64,000 nucleotides of DNA. Source: Lyophyllum atratum. Its lineage: Eukaryota; Basidiomycota; Agaricomycetes; Agaricales; Lyophyllaceae. Under the pieces are notes generated by a model that saw nothing but the letters and a program-made list of their open reading frames with translations, made no database searches and had not been told where the DNA came from. Location: positions 1,922,001-1,986,000 of the forward strand of contig JACGCN010000001.1 of NCBI GenBank assembly GCA_014905825.1. Direction: 5' to 3'. Made by a program: the position numbers and the translations under genes. This document shows, piece after piece, positions 59,462 through 64,000 of this stretch (position 1 is the first letter of the stretch; every line of letters starts with the position of its first letter).

Positions 59462-62400
59462 ATGTTTGGTCGATCACAACGCAACTCTCAACAAACTCCA
59501 GTGGGAGGCCTATTAGTATTACTTCCCCCAATGGCTGTCAGCAAAGACTCGCCAAAGAGGCGTAAATCAATCGCCGTTCCCAACCAGAACAAGCCAGCTG
59601 TTCTCCCCAGAGCCAAACGACGACCTCACAGCATAGTTTCCGGAGATCGCTTGAGCCCTTTTGCGAAAGCTCGTCGCTCCCTCGTACGTCTGGCTACTCT
59701 TACTCCAGATCCTTGTCGCCCCTAATTGAACAATCAGGCTCCGCGAAAGAGTATCCTCAAGACCTTCACAAACATTCTACACAATGGCGAGAACAGCCAA
59801 GACTCGCATTCACCGTCTCAATCCGAGCCTAGCTCCCAACCTCCATACCTATCATCTTCACTTGATGATGCAAACGCTACACAGGACATTACTAGAGACT
59901 TTCACACCAGAATCCACGACAATACAACTAGAAAATCATTTGGTGGGCGGCGCGTCAGCTTTGCCGAAAATGTGCATGTTCGTCTCATTCGAGGCAAGGA
60001 CGACACGATCAGCACCCAATCTCCTTCGTCGCCCATCTCCGAGCCATCACCTCCTGAACATCCGCCACATCCGCCGACGGATGAGAATGCCTACCCAGGC
60101 GCCGCCTCGGGTAGCCGCCGCCGCAGCTCAGCACGATATTCAGTCGCCTACAGCGAGGATATGGATCTCACATCAATTGGTCCTCAAGCATTCTTATCTG
60201 CGGGTGGTTCTGCTATCGCTGATGAGGAGTTTGACTCCGAGGAGGATTATGACGGCATGGATATGACGGAGGTCGTTCACGGAGATATTATTCGCAAACG
60301 CTCCTTGTCTATGAGCACTCGCCCTCCGCTGGCTCAGGTTCCTCAGCCAGAAGAAGATCAATCACGCTCTGATGACCCCGAGCAATCTCGTTCTTTCGGC
60401 GAATCCGACTCGCAAGTCCTATCAGATGCCGAATCTGAACCGATGGACTTCACAATGCCGTTGAGTAGGTCCAAACGGCCACCGGCGGAGCATGATGCTG
60501 TCTGGCATGCGCTGAGGCAAGCTACTCATTCTGGAGATACGCCCATCGAACATGAGTTATCCTCGGACGACTTGGATGATAGGAATGCGCCGCATGCGGA
60601 CGACGGAATGGATCTTGATGATGCAGTTCAGCGGTTAATGCGTGCTCGGGTATCTTTGCCATCGATTCCTACTATTCACGCCGAGGAGCCGCACGACGAC
60701 ACATTCTCTACGGAGAATAGCGTTGAGGACGAGGGTAATCAGACCATGAATTGGAGCGCGGTCTTTAGTCGAGCAAGCTTAGCCGGCAATGAGAATGGCC
60801 GAGCGAGTACTGGTTCAGCAATGGAGGAGTCTGAAGTATATGGTGCAATTGTGGCCCCCTCACGATCTACCTCACGCCTATCGATTGCCCCGCCAGAACC
60901 GCGACTAGTAAATGCGAGTAATGAAGCTCAGCAGCCAGCATTCACCGTATTCCGACCACCTCCTCCAGCATCAGCTTCGACATCGCTGGAACCGCCTCCC
61001 CAGCAACCTACTGTTCCTGTTTTCACACGCGGAGTCCCAGGATCGCCGCCTAAGTCTAAGGCTTTGACTTCCGGACCATCTTCTCCCTCGAAGGTCAAAC
61101 CACCGCAAGCTCGCGTCGGATTTTCCGCAGCCTTTGCTCCGCCCGTTGCCCGTTCATCCCCCAATAAACGACCTCGACCTTCCACCCACGGGGGACCTAA
61201 TGATATTGATTTGGACAGACCAAGTCCTGCCAAGCGTGCAGCGATGACCGGAAAATGGCCTGCCGGGCTGAGCGATGATGCCAACTCTGTTGCCGCATCT
61301 CCGAAGCCAAAGCCTAAACCATTGTCACCGAGTAAAAAGGCACCTTTCCAGGCATCAACGGGGACCACGTCTCAACGACCATCTTCATCGCTCAGGCGCC
61401 CTTCTGGTTACTTTGCTAAGAGGAAAAGTTTAGGCGCTGCACTTGGATTACAGCCTCAAGAAGATGAGGCGCCGGTTACAGCACGATCCTCGCCCAAGAA
61501 AAAAGCGGGATTAGGACTTGGGCGTGCCAGCATGGGCTCCGGTTCTACCGACGCCTGGCTGCGCTTTGATAAAGACGCTGGTTCTGGTGTCGAGGGAGGA
61601 AATGAGAAAGCAATATCCCATTGCGATCGCGAAGCCGCACACCAGGCTGCGGCATCTCCCACTGTAACGCGAGGGTCACCAGCTCCCGCCTCTCCTCGAC
61701 ATGTCCCACCTTCCGTCGAAGCACGCGCTGCCTCTCCCATCTTACCGATTGCGCCCCTTGGTCCTGAAGGCTACGAGGCATACGAAGCTGAGGAATCAAT
61801 GGATGTAGATCCCACAGAACAATGGAGGAATGCAGTGGAACCCAATGAATTTGGTGAAGATGACGAAGTCGGTTTCTATTTGCCTTCTAGATGCTCAAAT
61901 TACTAACGACCATACGAATAGCCTCCGATATCTATCAAACAGTTTTTCTCGATGACCGGAATCAAATTCATGGATGAGTTAACTGCGCCGAGGCGATCTA
62001 CGCATCTATCACAGCAGAGTGCTCCACAACCAAGAAACCCTGAAGAGATACCATTAGCAGAATATGTAGCGGCAATGGGGATGGACGTTCCTCAACTGGC
62101 TTTGTATTCACGCGTCTCGAAAGATTTGGAGGCCTGGATTGAGAAGAGCAAAGCCGATTTTGCTCAGGCGGAGGATGAAGCTGCAAAGATTACACCAGAG
62201 CTGTTCACCGAGTATTCAAGAGCGGATGAGGAGGGTCAGGCTGAGCTCCTTGTAAGAGATCTCCCTGTTAAAGAGCGTTTGATACTAATGATTGCCCTCG
62301 CCACAGCACCAACTCCAGCTGATACGGACCAACACGCGAGCACTGGCCAAATCAGATTGGTATGATTGGAAGTTGCAATGGTTGGAAGGCCTTCGCGTCA

Positions 62401-63714
62401 CTGCCGATCAGACATTCAAATCCCTAGAACAGGTAGGCTACTAACCTTCTATTACCTTATGAAATGCTAAACGTACGTACCCCGACAGGATGCTAAGGTT
62501 TTGGATACCATCAGAGCATCGGGAGACGAAATCATCCCCGCTCTGAAGCAGGAGTACGAAGAAATCATGCGGGAACTTGAGAAGGAAACGGCCGAAGTCG
62601 CGGAAATAGAAGCGTGTGATCAAGAGTATCTCAACGAGCTGAAAGCCTCCATTGCTGAGCAGAAGTGTGATTTTTCTCTCCCTTTCGTATTACAGTACTG
62701 ACCTGCATGCTTCAGCATCGAGGTTGAAGCCCTTCAAGCAGAAGTCGCGGAGAGCAAAGCGAAGCTTCTCTCGCTCGAAGAGCGACTCGAAGAAACCGAC
62801 GCGCAAAAACGAGAAGCTAGAGTCGCTATTGATGACGCACAGCGAGTCTTGCATATCCAGAAGAATGGCACCCGCGCGGAGGTCTTCCGGCTGAAAGGTG
62901 CGCGTTCTGTCCTCGCCCATAGGAATAAATCGCTGAAGGTGCTTCTCCACTAGACGAACTCGAATCTCTAGAAGATCTGCACATGTTCCGCGCAATCAAA
63001 GTCAACGCTGAGATGTTTGAGTACGTCTACGCATCGCTGTACGTGGTGTCTATTCCCTGCAAAAACTTTGTGCCACTCGTCAAGCGAGTCGATGTGACAA
63101 GAGTGGACAAAGCGAGGACGAAGGTCAAGGATAACTTCCCGCGCCTTAGCGACTTTCTATTACATATGGCCAAGGAGCAAATAGTACGGGGAGAGAATCG
63201 CACGACGCGTCAGGTATGCGTTATTTGCCTACTACAGGCAGGAATAGCAACTCACTAATTTCGATGCCATTCTAGATCATCCATCGTCTCAGCGATTATT
63301 GGTCTTCGTGCGCCCAGCTCAGAGCGCAGTTGAAGCTGCTTACAGTCAAATACCCCGTCGAAATCGAAGTCGTTAAAGGTTCTCGGGATGAGGCTCCGAG
63401 CTTCAAAGCCACAGTCATGGTCTTGTTCACTTCGGTGAAAGCCAAGGCCTTCGTCTCGTTCGTGTTTTCTGCGAAAACCTTCTGTTACTGGCCAGTGGCT
63501 ATCCGTTCACTGCGATGCGAGGTGGAAGTGGTGTATGGGAATGTTGAGTGAGTTGCCTTCGCTATGTCATGTTTATCTTCTCTAAAACTATCCAACTACC
63601 AGTCGTGACATCATCGCCAATGCGGTCACCGACAGGCTCAGCCAAGCTAGCCCTGAGGACAACTATGCCTGTCTCTTGGATGCATGCATCGAAGCCCAGG
63701 AAATTTATCATTAA
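59462..63714 (+). CDS. spc105: Kinetochore scaffold SPC105/Spc7/KNL1
   Basis: KNL1 links microtubules to the spindle checkpoint at outer kinetochores. Exon 1 starts MFGRSQRNSQQTPVGG, with a second in-frame ATG (MAVSKDSPKRRKS) at 59531. After an intron, PRKSILKTFTNI and GRRVSFAENVHVRL are the two protein-phosphatase-1 docking motifs (SILK and RVSF). MELT-like sites are MDLTSIG, MDMTEVVHGD and MDFTMPL. A long disordered region follows. The C-terminus has ISIKQFFSMTGIKFMDELTA, then SDWYDWKLQWLEGLRVTADQ, a coiled coil (EVEALQAEVAESKAKLLSLE) and an RWD-like part ending LDACIEAQEIYH. About nine exons. Confidence 0.93.
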
Positions 63715-64000
63715 CCTTATTTGCTTATATATAGTTCTTGTAAACCACTTGTCGACTCTGTAATCTCATCCAGACTTTGTATAATCAACATATATTCCTT
63801 CCTGCGCATAATAAACAGTCGCAAGCTCGCCCGAGATGGAAGTATAATAAAACACTAGAAGTACAACATGTGGCGTGGGGGTGCATGGAGAGACGTTGTG
63901 GTCATGAAGGGAGGACTGAGCGATGTAAGTCAGAAAAGAGCATAAATAAACTGACGCAAGGGCACTTACTGTACATTAATAGACAGGAGGGGATAACTGG
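63715..64000. other. Right-edge flank downstream of SPC105
   Basis: This AT-rich stretch carries AATAAA-like signals (AATAAAC near 63809, ATAATAAAAC near 63843). No gene is recognised before the window ends. Confidence 0.35.

Overview
The window is gene-dense nuclear DNA of a filamentous basidiomycete, most likely a mushroom-forming Agaricomycete. Genes are split by many short introns of about 45-65 nt with GT..AG ends, codons favour C or G in third position, and the encoded proteins are ordinary fungal housekeeping proteins. No species can be named. Exon joins were worked out by hand from reading frame, splice-site sequence and remembered family motifs, so gene limits are better supported than every internal junction.

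Layout. 0-2 kb: start of an unidentified acidic, serine-rich protein running off the left edge, then two lysine tRNA genes of different anticodon facing each other. 1.8-8 kb: the replicative helicase subunit MCM5, a divergently transcribed poly(ADP-ribose) glycohydrolase relative, and COP9 signalosome subunit 6. 8-17.6 kb: an SPAK/OSR1-like kinase, a small two-exon gene, an F-box-like protein, a large variant short-chain dehydrogenase/reductase and an SR-protein kinase. 17.65-22 kb: a gene-poor stretch with coding-like fragments that I could not assemble. 22-31.2 kb: GPI-type chitin deacetylase, a SET/NAP histone chaperone, SAC1 lipid phosphatase, U2A' splicing protein, a TMEM205-like membrane protein and the Rieske protein of complex III. 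31.4-36.3 kb: a secreted glycerophosphodiesterase, a broken partial copy of it, the COX19 copper-related assembly factor and a bZIP regulator. 37-46 kb: NPL4, a Nudix protein, a two-C2-domain relative of tricalbin, the eRF1 methyltransferase MTQ2 and TFIIH subunit TFB2. 46-51.4 kb: full-length tricalbin. 51.4-53.8 kb: an intergenic stretch with a G-rich minisatellite. 53.8-63.7 kb: UGO1-like mitochondrial carrier, a kinesin-6 motor and the kinetochore scaffold SPC105/KNL1.

Most neighbours are functionally unrelated. Two divergent pairs make cell-cycle sense and carry an ACGCGT hexamer between their starts: MCM5/PARG-like (S phase, genome maintenance) and kinesin-6/SPC105 (mitosis). I found no complete mobile element, CRISPR array, biosynthetic cluster or obvious new system. 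The points most worth following are the PARG relative with an altered signature loop, the variant SDR without the catalytic tyrosine, the SMP-less tricalbin paralogue, the decaying GDPD copy, NPL4's start-codon-only exon, MCM5's 17-nt microexon and the unexplained 17.65-22 kb stretch.
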